A stretch of 47,138 nucleotides of DNA from JBFXEO01 sp050180015. GTDB lineage: Bacteria; Bacteroidota; Bacteroidia; Bacteroidales; Tenuifilaceae. Shown piece after piece: positions 15,515 through 23,837 of this stretch. The first letter of the stretch is position 1; each line of letters opens with the position of its first letter. The stretch covers positions 1-47,138 of the forward strand of contig JBFXEO010000002.1 in NCBI GenBank assembly GCA_050180015.1, written 5' to 3'. The position numbers were made by a program, and so were the translations under genes. The notes under the pieces were generated by a model, which saw nothing but the letters and a program-made list of their open reading frames with translations, had not been told where the DNA came from and made no database searches.

Positions 15515-16108
15515 TTACTTACTTATTGGGATAGTGATGTTTTCAACCAATGCATTTATTATTTTTTCCAGCCCGGCAGGTAGCTGTGTCTCGCTAACAT
15601 GTAGTTTGACTTCAAGGCTGCCCCCCCTGTTGGCTACATTTTCAGTATTTCGGTTGTGCTCAATCGATCCGGTTAAACTTGCATCAATAAACTTAGTAAG
15701 TACACCTTTGGTGGCTACTTTTAGCTCGGTATTTTGCCTGGAGCCTTCTGCTTCCTTGTAAATCTGGGAAATGTTGTAGTTGAACGAAACGCTAAGCGAG
15801 TCGAAGTTAAGATTAGGTATTTTAACCACCGAAAGTAACGGAACGTTTATGGTTTTTTTACTTTTTTTAGGATTCCCGGTAGAGTCGGTTTCGTCAACTT
15901 CAATTTCAAACGAGATATTTTTATCCTTTAAAGATTCTATAAAGTTAAGTGTAGTGCTTGCGGCGGCTTTGTGGGCCTCGATTGTGGTTAGCAGCGGAGT
16001 TGCAACGATGAAATCCAACGGGATTTTTTCAAACTCGGCTGGTGATACTACAACGGGAGATGTTTTGCTGTCGGCTGTTGTGTCAACGCCATCATTAGTT
16101 TTTGCCAT
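15515..16108 (-). CDS. DUF2589 domain protein (second of pair)
   Basis: A 197-aa protein with the DUF2589 layout: the motif IPLDFIVATPLLTTIEAHKA followed by a helix (to about 60), the central strands SVVKIPNLNFDSLSVSFNYN (about 94-113), and the C-terminal block LEVKLHVSETQLPAGLEKII (about 165-184). It has no signal peptide, membrane span or catalytic motif, so a structural or binding role is likely. The domain has no established function. ATG 16108 is 28 nt downstream of the stop of the first DUF2589 gene. Paired DUF2589 genes of unequal length are what is seen here, and the two proteins may form a hetero-assembly; that is inference. Confidence 0.75.
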   Translation of the reverse strand: MAKTNDGVDTTADSKTSPVVVSPAEFEKIPLDFIVATPLLTTIEAHKAAASTTLNFIESLKDKNISFEIEVDETDSTGNPKKSKKTINVPLLSVVKIPNLNFDSLSVSFNYNISQIYKEAEGSRQNTELKVATKGVLTKFIDASLTGSIEHNRNTENVANRGGSLEVKLHVSETQLPAGLEKIINALVENITIPISK

Positions 16109-16136
16109 GTTTTTTAATTTTTAGTTAATAATTGTA

Positions 16137-16856
16137 CTATGAGTCATTATCTATTTTATTGCTAATTCCAACATTGTTGGTTAACGAGGTTAGTAGTTTG
16201 TCCAGCCCGTATGGCATTTCCGTTGCACTAACGCTCACCTCAATCTGAATGGTTTTCTCGCTCGATTCACCTTTGGCAAATTCACCTCTAACGCTTTTGG
16301 GGTCAATTAGGTACCAGGGTCTCTTTTTATCGGCACCGTTAACCGTTCCCATTTGGTTGTATTCCTTGGAGCTTGAAGTAACGCTTAGGTTGAATTTGAA
16401 TTTTGCGTTGTCCACGGCAAGGGGCTTAATGGGCAAAAGTGCCAGGTTGGGAATAAAAACGCTGGAGCTTTTACCGGTGCTATCCAGAAAATCAAACTTT
16501 TGGAAGTAAAGATCGTCCCATTTCATCTTTAAACTCCATAGTTCCTCGGCTTCGGCCTTTGAAAGGCCTCCTTCCGATTGTTTTTTGTCTTCCAGCACCA
16601 TTATTCTTTCCTTTGCCGATCTTTCATCATCGATTTCTTTGATAATAGGGGCATTCTGTTCAGGGTTTTGCTTTAAAATTTCCACCTCCTTTGCGGAGTA
16701 TTTGTGGCGGAATCCCATTTGTAGGATAAAGTTCAGAAATGCCCTTGCTGCATGTATTTGCGCTTCGAATATCCCGTTTAACGGGGCAAGAAGAGCTGCC
16801 GATAAACTTATTTCATCGTCGGGATTACTCGCTTTTTTCTCGGTATTATCTTCCAT
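16137..16856 (-). CDS. DUF2589 domain protein (first of pair, with charged insertion)
   Basis: A 239-aa protein with the same skeleton as its neighbour: helix SLSAALLAPLNGIFEAQIHA (about 17-36), central strands SVFIPNLALLPIKPLAVDNA (about 132-151) then KFKFNLSVTSSS, and the closing block IQIEVSVSATEMPYGLDKLL (about 203-222). Between helix and strands it has an extra charged, coiled-coil-like stretch (about 55-118). No signal peptide. ATG 16856 was chosen; the frame continues to a TTG at 16901 but the added residues are unlike the family. It is the first gene of the five-ORF minus-strand unit, so the promoter should lie in 16857-17183. Function unknown. Confidence 0.75.
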   Translation of the reverse strand: MEDNTEKKASNPDDEISLSAALLAPLNGIFEAQIHAARAFLNFILQMGFRHKYSAKEVEILKQNPEQNAPIIKEIDDERSAKERIMVLEDKKQSEGGLSKAEAEELWSLKMKWDDLYFQKFDFLDSTGKSSSVFIPNLALLPIKPLAVDNAKFKFNLSVTSSSKEYNQMGTVNGADKKRPWYLIDPKSVRGEFAKGESSEKTIQIEVSVSATEMPYGLDKLLTSLTNNVGISNKIDNDS

Positions 16857-17183
16857 GGTGGTATTTTTAGTCGGTGGAAATAAAGCATTAAGATAGCTCA
16901 AGCTGCCAACTATTACAAATTTTTGAGAGTTGTTTTTACGGGCGATTATATTACTGGGAATTCATGGCCCGGTTAAACATAAACCGCTCTATAGTGTTTA
17001 CAGCTACAAAATTCTGGAGATATCCTTTTTAATGATATAGGTGTAGAAAATCGTTGTCAAAATATTCTGGGTTGCTTAGCTTTCCTATGCTTATGGGTAA
17101 TATGTGCCTGGGATTTTTGAACATTGGATAATTTTTGTTAATATGCAACTCAAATTTTTACTAACTAACTAAGAGAGAAAAGT
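16857..17183. other. Divergent intergenic region between the DUF2589 cluster and hppA
   Basis: No gene is seen. The stretch must hold the promoters of both divergent units. For hppA, TTTG at 17116-17119 is followed after 19 nt by TAATATGC (17139-17146), only a partial match to TAnnTTTG. No convincing site was found for the minus-strand cluster. An A-rich leader with AGAGAGAAAAGT directly precedes the hppA ATG. Confidence 0.4.
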
Positions 17184-19397
17184 ATGATTAGCAGTCTGTT
17201 CTGGGTAATTCCGATAGCTTCGGTGATAGCCCTGGGGTTTGCCTACTTCTTTTTCAGGCAGATGATGAAGGAGGACGAAGGTACCGATACCATGAAAAAA
17301 ATAGCCCTTCATGTGCGCAAGGGCGCGATGTCGTACCTCAAACAACAGTACAAAGTTGTTGGTATAGTGTTTCTGGTTCTTTTAGTGCTTTTTGCTTTTC
17401 TGGCCTATGGACTTAACGTTCAAAATGGCTGGACCCCGTTCGCATTTTTAACCGGTGGTTTCTTTTCCGGTTTGGCCGGATTTTTTGGAATGAAAACGGC
17501 AACCTATGCTTCGGCGCGTACTGCAAACGCAGCTAGGAACTCGCTTAACCATGGCCTAAGAATTGCGTTCCGTTCGGGTGCAGTGATGGGCTTGGTTGTT
17601 GTGGGTTTGGCTGTTTTGGATATTTCGCTGTGGTATCTTATTCTTAACTATTTTATAGATGAGCCCAACGCATCGCATAAGTTGATAGTAATTACTACCA
17701 CCATGCTAACTTTCGGTATGGGGGCCTCAACCCAGGCACTGTTTGCCCGTGTTGGTGGCGGTATTTACACAAAGGCAGCCGATGTTGGAGCAGACCTGGT
17801 GGGTAAGGTTGAAGCCGGTATCCCCGAGGATGATCCACGTAACCCGGCAACCATTGCCGATAACGTAGGCGATAACGTGGGCGATGTTGCTGGAATGGGT
17901 GCCGATCTTTACGAGTCGTATGCTGGTTCAATTCTTGCAACTGCCGCGCTTGGTGCTTCGGCTTTTGCTATGGCCGATGGCGATATGCAGTATAAGGCGG
18001 TTATTGCACCAATGCTCATTGCCGCGGTGGGCATTATACTATCGATCTTTGGTATATTCATGGTTCGTACCAAGGAAGGTGCAACTATGAAGGATCTGCT
18101 TCGCTCCCTGGGAATGGGGGTAAACGTCAGCTCGTTGCTCATTGCCATTTCAACTTTTCTAATTTTATACTTTTTAGGATTGCAGAACTGGGTAGGGATT
18201 TCATTTTCTGTTATTTCGGGCTTGTTTGCCGGGGTAATAATTGGACAGTCCACCGAGTATTTTACCTCACATTCGTATAAACCAACCCAGCGGGTTGCGG
18301 AGAGTACAAAAACTGGCCCTGCTACCGTAATTATCTCCGGTATTGGGTTGGGCATGATTTCAACGGCAATTCCCGTAATAACCATTGCTGTTGCAATTCT
18401 TTTGGCCTTCCTCTGTGCAATTAACTTTGATGTTAAGCACATGCTCGATGCTCAGAATATCCAGCTGGGATTATACGGTATTGGTATTGCTGCTGTGGGG
18501 ATGCTTTCAACATTGGGTATCACTTTGGCTACCGATGCTTATGGCCCAATAGCCGACAATGCTGGCGGCAATGCCGAGATGAGCCATTTAGGCCCGGAGG
18601 TTCGTAAACGTACCGACGCCCTGGATGCTCTGGGTAATACAACTGCTGCTACAGGTAAAGGGTTTGCAATTGGTTCTGCTGCGCTAACAGCTCTTGCACT
18701 GCTTGCTTCGTATATCGAGGAAATAAAAATTGGCTTGATGCGTATTGGCGAGAATGTGCTAACATTTGCCAATGGCGAAACCGTTGAAACCGCAAAGGCA
18801 AACATAGTTGATTTTATGAACTACTATCAGGTCAATCTGATGAATCCTATCGTTCTGGTTGGCGTTTTCATTGGTGCTATGATGGCGTTCTTATTCTCAG
18901 GGTTAACCATGAATGCGGTTGGTCGTGCAGCTCAAAAGATGGTGGAGGAGGTTCGTCGCCAATTCCGCGAAATAAGAGGAATTATGGAAGGTGAGGCAGA
19001 ACCTGACTATGCGCGTTGCGTGGAAATATCTACCCGGGGTGCTCAAATCGAGATGATACTTCCCTCTTTGTTGGCTATAATTATTCCAATTGTAACCGGT
19101 TTGGTTCTTGGTGTTGCCGGCGTACTTGGGTTGCTTGTCGGTGGTTTAAGCTCCGGGTTTGTATTGGCAATTTTTATGGCTAACTCTGGCGGTGCTTGGG
19201 ATAACGCTAAGAAGTATATTGAGGAAGGAAACTTTGGCGGTAAGGGATCGGCGAACCATAAAGCTGCTGTTGTTGGCGATACTGTTGGTGATCCATTCAA
19301 GGATACATCGGGCCCCAGCCTTAACATTCTTATCAAGCTTATGAGCATGGTATCCATCGTAATGGCTGGTGTAACTGTAGCGTTTAGCCTATTCTAA
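17184..19397 (+). CDS. hppA: Membrane-bound ion-translocating pyrophosphatase, K+-dependent type
   Basis: A 737-aa polytopic inner-membrane protein with about 15-16 hydrophobic segments. It couples pyrophosphate hydrolysis to outward pumping of Na+ and/or H+. The signature loop starts at D200 (DVGADLVGKVEAGIPEDDPR) and continues with NPATIADNVGDNVGDVAGMG, the Mg-PPi site. The later loops DAYGPIADNAGGNAEMSHLG and KAAVVGDTVGDPFKDTSGPS complete the site. In GNTTAATGKGFAIGSAALTA the residue before TGKG is Ala, which marks the K+-dependent class (Lys in the K+-independent class). Characterised Bacteroidota members pump Na+, some H+ as well; which ions move here cannot be read with certainty. Monocistronic, with a strong terminator at 19443-19477. 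Confidence 0.97.
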   Translation: MISSLFWVIPIASVIALGFAYFFFRQMMKEDEGTDTMKKIALHVRKGAMSYLKQQYKVVGIVFLVLLVLFAFLAYGLNVQNGWTPFAFLTGGFFSGLAGFFGMKTATYASARTANAARNSLNHGLRIAFRSGAVMGLVVVGLAVLDISLWYLILNYFIDEPNASHKLIVITTTMLTFGMGASTQALFARVGGGIYTKAADVGADLVGKVEAGIPEDDPRNPATIADNVGDNVGDVAGMGADLYESYAGSILATAALGASAFAMADGDMQYKAVIAPMLIAAVGIILSIFGIFMVRTKEGATMKDLLRSLGMGVNVSSLLIAISTFLILYFLGLQNWVGISFSVISGLFAGVIIGQSTEYFTSHSYKPTQRVAESTKTGPATVIISGIGLGMISTAIPVITIAVAILLAFLCAINFDVKHMLDAQNIQLGLYGIGIAAVGMLSTLGITLATDAYGPIADNAGGNAEMSHLGPEVRKRTDALDALGNTTAATGKGFAIGSAALTALALLASYIEEIKIGLMRIGENVLTFANGETVETAKANIVDFMNYYQVNLMNPIVLVGVFIGAMMAFLFSGLTMNAVGRAAQKMVEEVRRQFREIRGIMEGEAEPDYARCVEISTRGAQIEMILPSLLAIIIPIVTGLVLGVAGVLGLLVGGLSSGFVLAIFMANSGGAWDNAKKYIEEGNFGGKGSANHKAAVVGDTVGDPFKDTSGPSLNILIKLMSMVSIVMAGVTVAFSLF

Positions 19398-19400
19398 ACC

Positions 19401-19515
19401 AGACGACATCAGACGCAAGATGTCTCTGTAAATATTTTTTAAAAAGGAGACCCGACAATTTTAGTCGGGTCTCCTTTCTTTAATTCTGATGTCTAGCGTC
19501 TAATATCTATTGTCT
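19401..19515. repeat. AGACnnn heptad tracts flanking the hppA terminator in inverted orientation
   Basis: Right of the terminator, 19488-19515 is four exact 7-nt units: GATGTCT, AGCGTCT, AATATCT, ATTGTCT (AGACnnn on the other strand). Left of it, 19401-19427 holds AGACGAC, AGACGCA and AGATGTC with a 3-nt interruption. The two tracts point in opposite directions around the hairpin. No coding or protein-binding role is evident. Confidence 0.5.
19443..19477. terminator. Bidirectional intrinsic terminator between hppA and the DUF4139 gene
   Basis: A perfect 14-bp stem (AAAGGAGACCCGAC at 19443-19456, its complement at 19464-19477) with a 7-nt loop. The A run on the left and T run on the right let it work for both convergent genes, hppA (ends 19397) and the minus-strand gene ending at 19519. 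Confidence 0.85.
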
Positions 19516-19518
19516 GTA

Positions 19519-21405
19519 CTACTCAATCACCAACTTTTTATCCTTAGGATATTTTACCGAATACTTCAGGGTTAGATCTTTTTTTGCATTGGGATCAAGG
19601 GTGAACTCCCATTTAATTTCGCCTGTTCCCTTATCGAATTTTCCGGATGATAGATCTTGGACTTGTACTTCAATCTCTTCCAGCGTTGGAACAGGAACTT
19701 GATCCATTATAACCATGTTGATGGGTTGATTTTTATTGTTTTTTATGGTGGTTAACCACGACCGGTTTTCCTCTTTTTTGCTGCCAATAAATTGCTTTGT
19801 GGTAAAATCTTTAACCTTTTCACGGGATACGGATACACTCTTATCTCTACCCAGCGATATTGATAAGGTGTCGGTTGCGCTGCTTAAGTTTAACAGGGTT
19901 TTACCCACGTAGCTATTTTCAAAAAATATATTCACCTCACCGTCAAGCAGGCTGTACTTCTCCCAGTCCACGATATTGGCTGTTAGGAAGGCATCCTTTT
20001 CGATTTTAGGGATACAGAAATACTGGTAGGTTGCGGGTAAGCTGTATGAGGCCATATCAACGGCATAGCTCATGTTATCCGATTTTATGGTGTAGGGTGT
20101 TTGGATTTCGAAATCGACGCTGGTTTGTTTTACAACTATTTCCGAAGGAATGGCCAGGCTGTTTGTGCCTCGAATTTTCATCGTCTCTTTTTTCTCGCCC
20201 AGCCCGCTCACCCTTCCGGATAAAGTTTTAGAAAATTTTATTTCGTCGTAATCGTCGGCGACAGTTTCTTCAAGCATAACAGCTTCCTCCTGCATTGCAA
20301 CATTCATTGTGGAGCTGCTAATGGGTAATGTTTGGGTTCTGTATCCTATAAAAGAAAAGGTGAGGTTATTGCTGTTGTTCGGTATTGAAAGAGAAAAATT
20401 TCCGTTTAAGTCGGTGGTGGTGCCAATTGTTGTTCCCTCAACCATGATACTTGCCCCGGATAGCGGTGTGCCATCGCTGGCGGAGGAAACCCTGCCCTTA
20501 ACCGTATTCCCCATTCGGCTTGAACCGTAAGCTGGTGGTAGTGTGTTGTAATCCAGGTAGTATATCTTTAGTTCAGGGGCAATTCCCGATGAGTTAGGAT
20601 TGGTGGAGGAAAAGCGAAGCCTTACATTTTTCCAATCTTCCTTGGTGTCCTGCCTAACGTTGGCTTTGTATATAATTTCAATGGGGTCGGCAATGCTCTT
20701 TGCCCTAATATCGTACGATGGGAACCACCCGGCATTGGCCACAAGGTAGGAAACCTCAAAGGTTACCAATCCACCTTTCTGGGAATCGATTTTAACCAAA
20801 ATTTCTCCGCCGGGGTAGTCCTTTTTCGAGGTGAGATTTTTAATTTGATTCTCCACATTTGCCCTTTGCTCACTCAAATCCTGAAGGTTTTTATCGTACT
20901 CAACAAGTTTTAGCTTTAGGTTCGATAGCTGCGTGCTATAAAATACCATAGTTTCCTTCAGGTTATTTACGTTGATTTCTTGGTTCTTTCCACCAATTGC
21001 CCTGTTTTCCTGTAAGAAAGTTAACTGCTCATTCGTTATTGAAATTTGTGTATTGGTAATGGTAATTTTGTCGTCAATTTCTTTCAGCTTACTTTCTAAG
21101 TTTTTCAACTCTTGGGGCTTGTCGGGTTTATCCAAAAAATTTTGTTGATGGTTTACCGAGAGTACGGTTAAATTGCCGTTGGCTTTAACCTGCACGCTTT
21201 TGGCATCGATAAATGGCGAGAGGCCGGTGAATTTGAGTAGCGTTTTTCCCGGGGTTAGATCAATAGTTTTTTCGCGGGTAACCTGTGCCCCCTCTATGAA
21301 AACAGTTACCGCATTTACGTCGGACTTAATTTCCTTTTCGGCAAATTCTTGCGAAAAGGCACTTCCGGCGATGAGGCAGAGTAAAATAGCTGCTAGTTTT
21401 CTCAT
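19519..21405 (-). CDS. DUF4139/MuiA-like protein with internal SusC-like domain
   Basis: A 628-aa exported protein (signal peptide MRKLAAILLCLIAGSAFSQ). Residues 27-90 form the DUF4140-type N-terminal domain (VTVFIEGAQVTREKTIDLTP). A coiled coil covers about 98-195. The DUF4139 domain begins near 200 (FEVSYLVANAGWFPSYDIRA) and continues after about 425 to the end. Inserted at 299-418 is a CarboxypepD_reg-like domain (VKGRVSSASDGTPLSGASIM, then TTDLNGNFSLSIP), followed by LSGRVSGLGEKKETMKIRGT, which copies the start of a SusC plug. The MuiA family is named for a mucoidy-inhibitor gene, but its biochemistry is unknown. Probable location is periplasm or outer membrane. It ends at the shared terminator. 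Confidence 0.85.
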   Translation of the reverse strand: MRKLAAILLCLIAGSAFSQEFAEKEIKSDVNAVTVFIEGAQVTREKTIDLTPGKTLLKFTGLSPFIDAKSVQVKANGNLTVLSVNHQQNFLDKPDKPQELKNLESKLKEIDDKITITNTQISITNEQLTFLQENRAIGGKNQEINVNNLKETMVFYSTQLSNLKLKLVEYDKNLQDLSEQRANVENQIKNLTSKKDYPGGEILVKIDSQKGGLVTFEVSYLVANAGWFPSYDIRAKSIADPIEIIYKANVRQDTKEDWKNVRLRFSSTNPNSSGIAPELKIYYLDYNTLPPAYGSSRMGNTVKGRVSSASDGTPLSGASIMVEGTTIGTTTDLNGNFSLSIPNNSNNLTFSFIGYRTQTLPISSSTMNVAMQEEAVMLEETVADDYDEIKFSKTLSGRVSGLGEKKETMKIRGTNSLAIPSEIVVKQTSVDFEIQTPYTIKSDNMSYAVDMASYSLPATYQYFCIPKIEKDAFLTANIVDWEKYSLLDGEVNIFFENSYVGKTLLNLSSATDTLSISLGRDKSVSVSREKVKDFTTKQFIGSKKEENRSWLTTIKNNKNQPINMVIMDQVPVPTLEEIEVQVQDLSSGKFDKGTGEIKWEFTLDPNAKKDLTLKYSVKYPKDKKLVIE

Positions 21406-21454
21406 GGTTAATGTTTTTTGGGTGAATTGTTTAAGTAGGATTCTTTATGTAATA

Positions 21455-21640
21455 TTACATATTTAATCCTTTGAATGCTCCATACACAAGAAAAATCGGC
21501 CAAATAATTGCTTTTAGGAGGCCCAGCACTCCAATCCAAAACGATGTGGCGGTAGAAATAAAGTAAATGGCTGCGCCAATAAAACCTAATCCGTATATTG
21601 CACCCGAGGGGCCATCGGCGTTGTAACTTTTGTTTTTCAT
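21455..21640 (-). CDS. Small two-helix membrane protein
   Basis: A 61-aa protein starting MKNKSYNADGPSGAIYGLGF. It has two hydrophobic segments (about residues 13-35 and 37-57) separated by a tight turn. The GPSGAIYGLGFIGAAIYFIS pattern and the closing IFLVYGAFKGL are seen in short conserved membrane proteins of unknown role. ATG 21640 is the only good start. It lies about 50 nt upstream of the DUF4139 gene on the same strand and could be co-transcribed with it. The regular hydrophobic pattern and good start support a real gene; the function is unknown. Confidence 0.65.
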   Translation of the reverse strand: MKNKSYNADGPSGAIYGLGFIGAAIYFISTATSFWIGVLGLLKAIIWPIFLVYGAFKGLNM

Positions 21641-21801
21641 GGCTAACTTAATTATGGTTTATACAAATATCGTAATTAAATGAAAGGCAATTTATCAGCC
21701 ATTTAAGTTTTATCGATATGTTTTGTGTGGAAATGGTGTAATGTTAATGGGGGGCAAAATTAAGTCTTACCAGAATAGGTGTTAGTATGGGTTTTTAGTT
21801 T

Positions 21802-22755
21802 TTAAAATTTGAATGAAATGCCTGCGCCAAAAATCTCCTTGAATTGTATTCTCGGCTTACTTTCGTCATCCTCAATGGTTCCGTCGTTATCGGAATCTTT
21901 ACCAATGTTGACCTTGTCATCGTATATTAGGTGTGCCGCCAGGTTGACATTTAGGTACTTATTCACCTTTAATGCTATAAGCGTTTCCCAGTTTACCACT
22001 ATATTCTGCGGCTTTTCGGTGTAGTTCGAAAAAAGATCGAGTTTTGTGGTGAATGTAACATTATCGAGAATACCGCTGAAATCGTTTTTGGAGTAAATGG
22101 TTCTAATATATCCTCCAAATTCGCTTTTTACTTTTTTACCTTTTTCAATGCCAAAGGCCCCTGCATTCGATAGGGCGGTATCATTTACAAAGGTTACCTT
22201 GCCTGTAGTTGGGGCTGTGAAAATACTCAGGTTCCCGGTTGGTTTGTAGTCAATTCCGAGTGCACCCACAAAGTACCCGGGAGCCATGAAGTTGGATATT
22301 TTTGTACGGGTACTATCGTTCGGATAGTTGTAGCCTGTAGCCATTTGGGTTTTAAAGTTTAGCAGAACCGCAAGGTAGAAATTTTTCATTGCCTCGTGGC
22401 CGTACTTCGATAGCAGGTCTATTTTATCATCGGTTTTCTTGGCGTACTTAACGCCCTCTTGGTTCAAAAGGCCGTAACCTATATCGAGTGAATTATCCCA
22501 GGCAGTTTTACCCTTTTTATAGTTGGCAAACACGCTGAATACACCATTGGCGGCATACGAATTTTGCCCTCCCGCAGCCCAGTTTGTTAGCGAGGTCTGT
22601 GCCAGGGTAATACCTATAACGCCACCCTTTTTCCACCCGTCCAGGGAGTCTTTGGGATGGGCCTTTAGTTTTGCTTCGGCATCGGTAACCTGGCCTTGAA
22701 CGGCGGAGAGGTTAATTAACGCGATAATTGTGGTGACTGTGCGTTTAATATTCAT
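21802..22755 (-). CDS. DUF3078 domain-containing outer-membrane-type protein
   Basis: A 317-aa exported protein with a signal peptide (about 1-21, ending near VQGQ). The DUF3078 hallmark is GWKKGGVIGITLAQTSLTNW followed by AAGGQNSYAANGVF (about 41-74). The remainder is a run of alternating hydrophobic beta strands with aromatic girdle residues, ending in F (FGAGISFKF), as in outer-membrane beta-barrels. A DSDNDGTIEDDE loop near the C-terminus (about 284-295) resembles a Ca-binding repeat. The family is largely confined to Bacteroidota and has no known function. It is monocistronic by spacing. Confidence 0.85.
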   Translation of the reverse strand: MNIKRTVTTIIALINLSAVQGQVTDAEAKLKAHPKDSLDGWKKGGVIGITLAQTSLTNWAAGGQNSYAANGVFSVFANYKKGKTAWDNSLDIGYGLLNQEGVKYAKKTDDKIDLLSKYGHEAMKNFYLAVLLNFKTQMATGYNYPNDSTRTKISNFMAPGYFVGALGIDYKPTGNLSIFTAPTTGKVTFVNDTALSNAGAFGIEKGKKVKSEFGGYIRTIYSKNDFSGILDNVTFTTKLDLFSNYTEKPQNIVVNWETLIALKVNKYLNVNLAAHLIYDDKVNIGKDSDNDGTIEDDESKPRIQFKEIFGAGISFKF

Positions 22756-23060
22756 CGAAATAAAATTTATCCAGGGAACATCTCTTTTATCCGTTGTAAA
22801 ATTATCGTGTGCTTTTGATTTAGACCATAGTAGAGGTGAAGTGTTTATTTTGGTATTAAACTTAGGGGAACGGTAAAATCCGGTAAAGCCTGGGCATAAA
22901 CTCGGCGTGGAGCCAATTCAGAAAAGGCAATGGCTCCAATTCTTGTACACATCCCGATAAGAAATTTAAATATGTGCAACTCGGGTATGTTCAATAGGTA
23001 AAAGTCTGAGCTACCAAACCTGAACCCGGCTGAATGGACAAATGCTCAGATGATATTGAG
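22756..23060. other. Intergenic region without a gene
   Basis: No reading frame of note. A 7-bp perfect stem GGAGCCA/TGGCTCC at 22909-22915 and 22931-22937 has a 15-nt loop and no T run, so it is not a convincing terminator. The region must contain the promoter of the DUF3078 gene and the end of the nuclease-family transcript, but no site is clear. Confidence 0.4.
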
Positions 23061-23654
23061 TTACGATCGTTTGTTGATCTCATCACGAATTCTCGATGCT
23101 TTTTCGTAATCCTCGTTTATAATGGCTTCATCGAGCAGACCTTTGAGTTCAGAAACCGATAAGCGTTTTATCTGCTCGGCAAAGCTGTCGGTTGATTTTT
23201 CTTCCGGTTTTTTTGTACTTTCGCCCGATTCGTCCACCTCTTCAATTTCCAGGGTAATTCCGGCCTTTTCCATTATTTCTTCGGTGGTATAAATGGGGCA
23301 TCCATACCTTAATGCTAGGGCAACGGCATCGGATGTGCGGGAATCTATGTAAATTTCCTTGGTACCGTTGTCGCAGTGAAGCTTCGAGAAAAAAACACCC
23401 TCTTCCAGCTTGTAAATCTGTACTTCAACCAGGTTAATATTGTAGGCTTTGGAGAAATTGAGAAATAAATCGTGGGTAAGCGGTCGGGGAGGCGTTAACC
23501 CCTCCAGCTGTATTGCAATGGCTTGGGCTTCGTATCCTCCAATTATTATAGGAATTCTTCGGCTCCCATTTTCTTCGCTCAGAACCAACGCGTAAGCCCC
23601 CGATTGAGTTTGACTGTATGAAATACCAAGGACACTCAATTTAACCTTACTCAT
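23061..23654 (-). CDS. Bifunctional nuclease family protein (DUF151) with UvrB/C motif
   Basis: A 197-aa protein. The N-terminal BFN/DUF151 domain (about 1-130) shows VLSEENGSRRIPIIIGGYEA followed by QAIAIQLEG, then the conserved IDSRTSDAVALALRYGCPIY (about 103-122). A linker with acidic residues leads to a C-terminal UVR-type helix pair, ELKGLLDEAIINEDYEKASR (about 174-193), as in many Bacteroidota members. Plant and bacterial relatives have been reported to have RNase and DNase activity; the mechanism is poorly defined. The protein is cytoplasmic. GGGAG lies directly before the ATG at 23654, an unusual purine-rich stretch for this phylum. Confidence 0.9.
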   Translation of the reverse strand: MSKVKLSVLGISYSQTQSGAYALVLSEENGSRRIPIIIGGYEAQAIAIQLEGLTPPRPLTHDLFLNFSKAYNINLVEVQIYKLEEGVFFSKLHCDNGTKEIYIDSRTSDAVALALRYGCPIYTTEEIMEKAGITLEIEEVDESGESTKKPEEKSTDSFAEQIKRLSVSELKGLLDEAIINEDYEKASRIRDEINKRS

Positions 23655-23837
23655 CTCCCGTTTTTTTCAGCTGTAATAGTAATTTACAATGTGTAATGGG
23701 CATTTAAGATATGCCAAGTAGCATCTCTACAAACCTACATGATTTTTTTTAAAATCCCATAGGGGAGTTGCTTAAATTTATTTGCTTTGATAGCTGACAG
23801 CAGAACAGTAAGTTTTTAGCTGCACTAAGGCTTATGG

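Noticed and set aside
14101..16856. Prophage or tailocin remnant
   Set aside because: No capsid, sheath, tube, integrase or terminase genes are nearby; one wall-enzyme-like motif is not sufficient.
22909..22937. 7-bp stem-loop as a terminator
   Set aside because: Long loop and no T run on either strand; likely chance.
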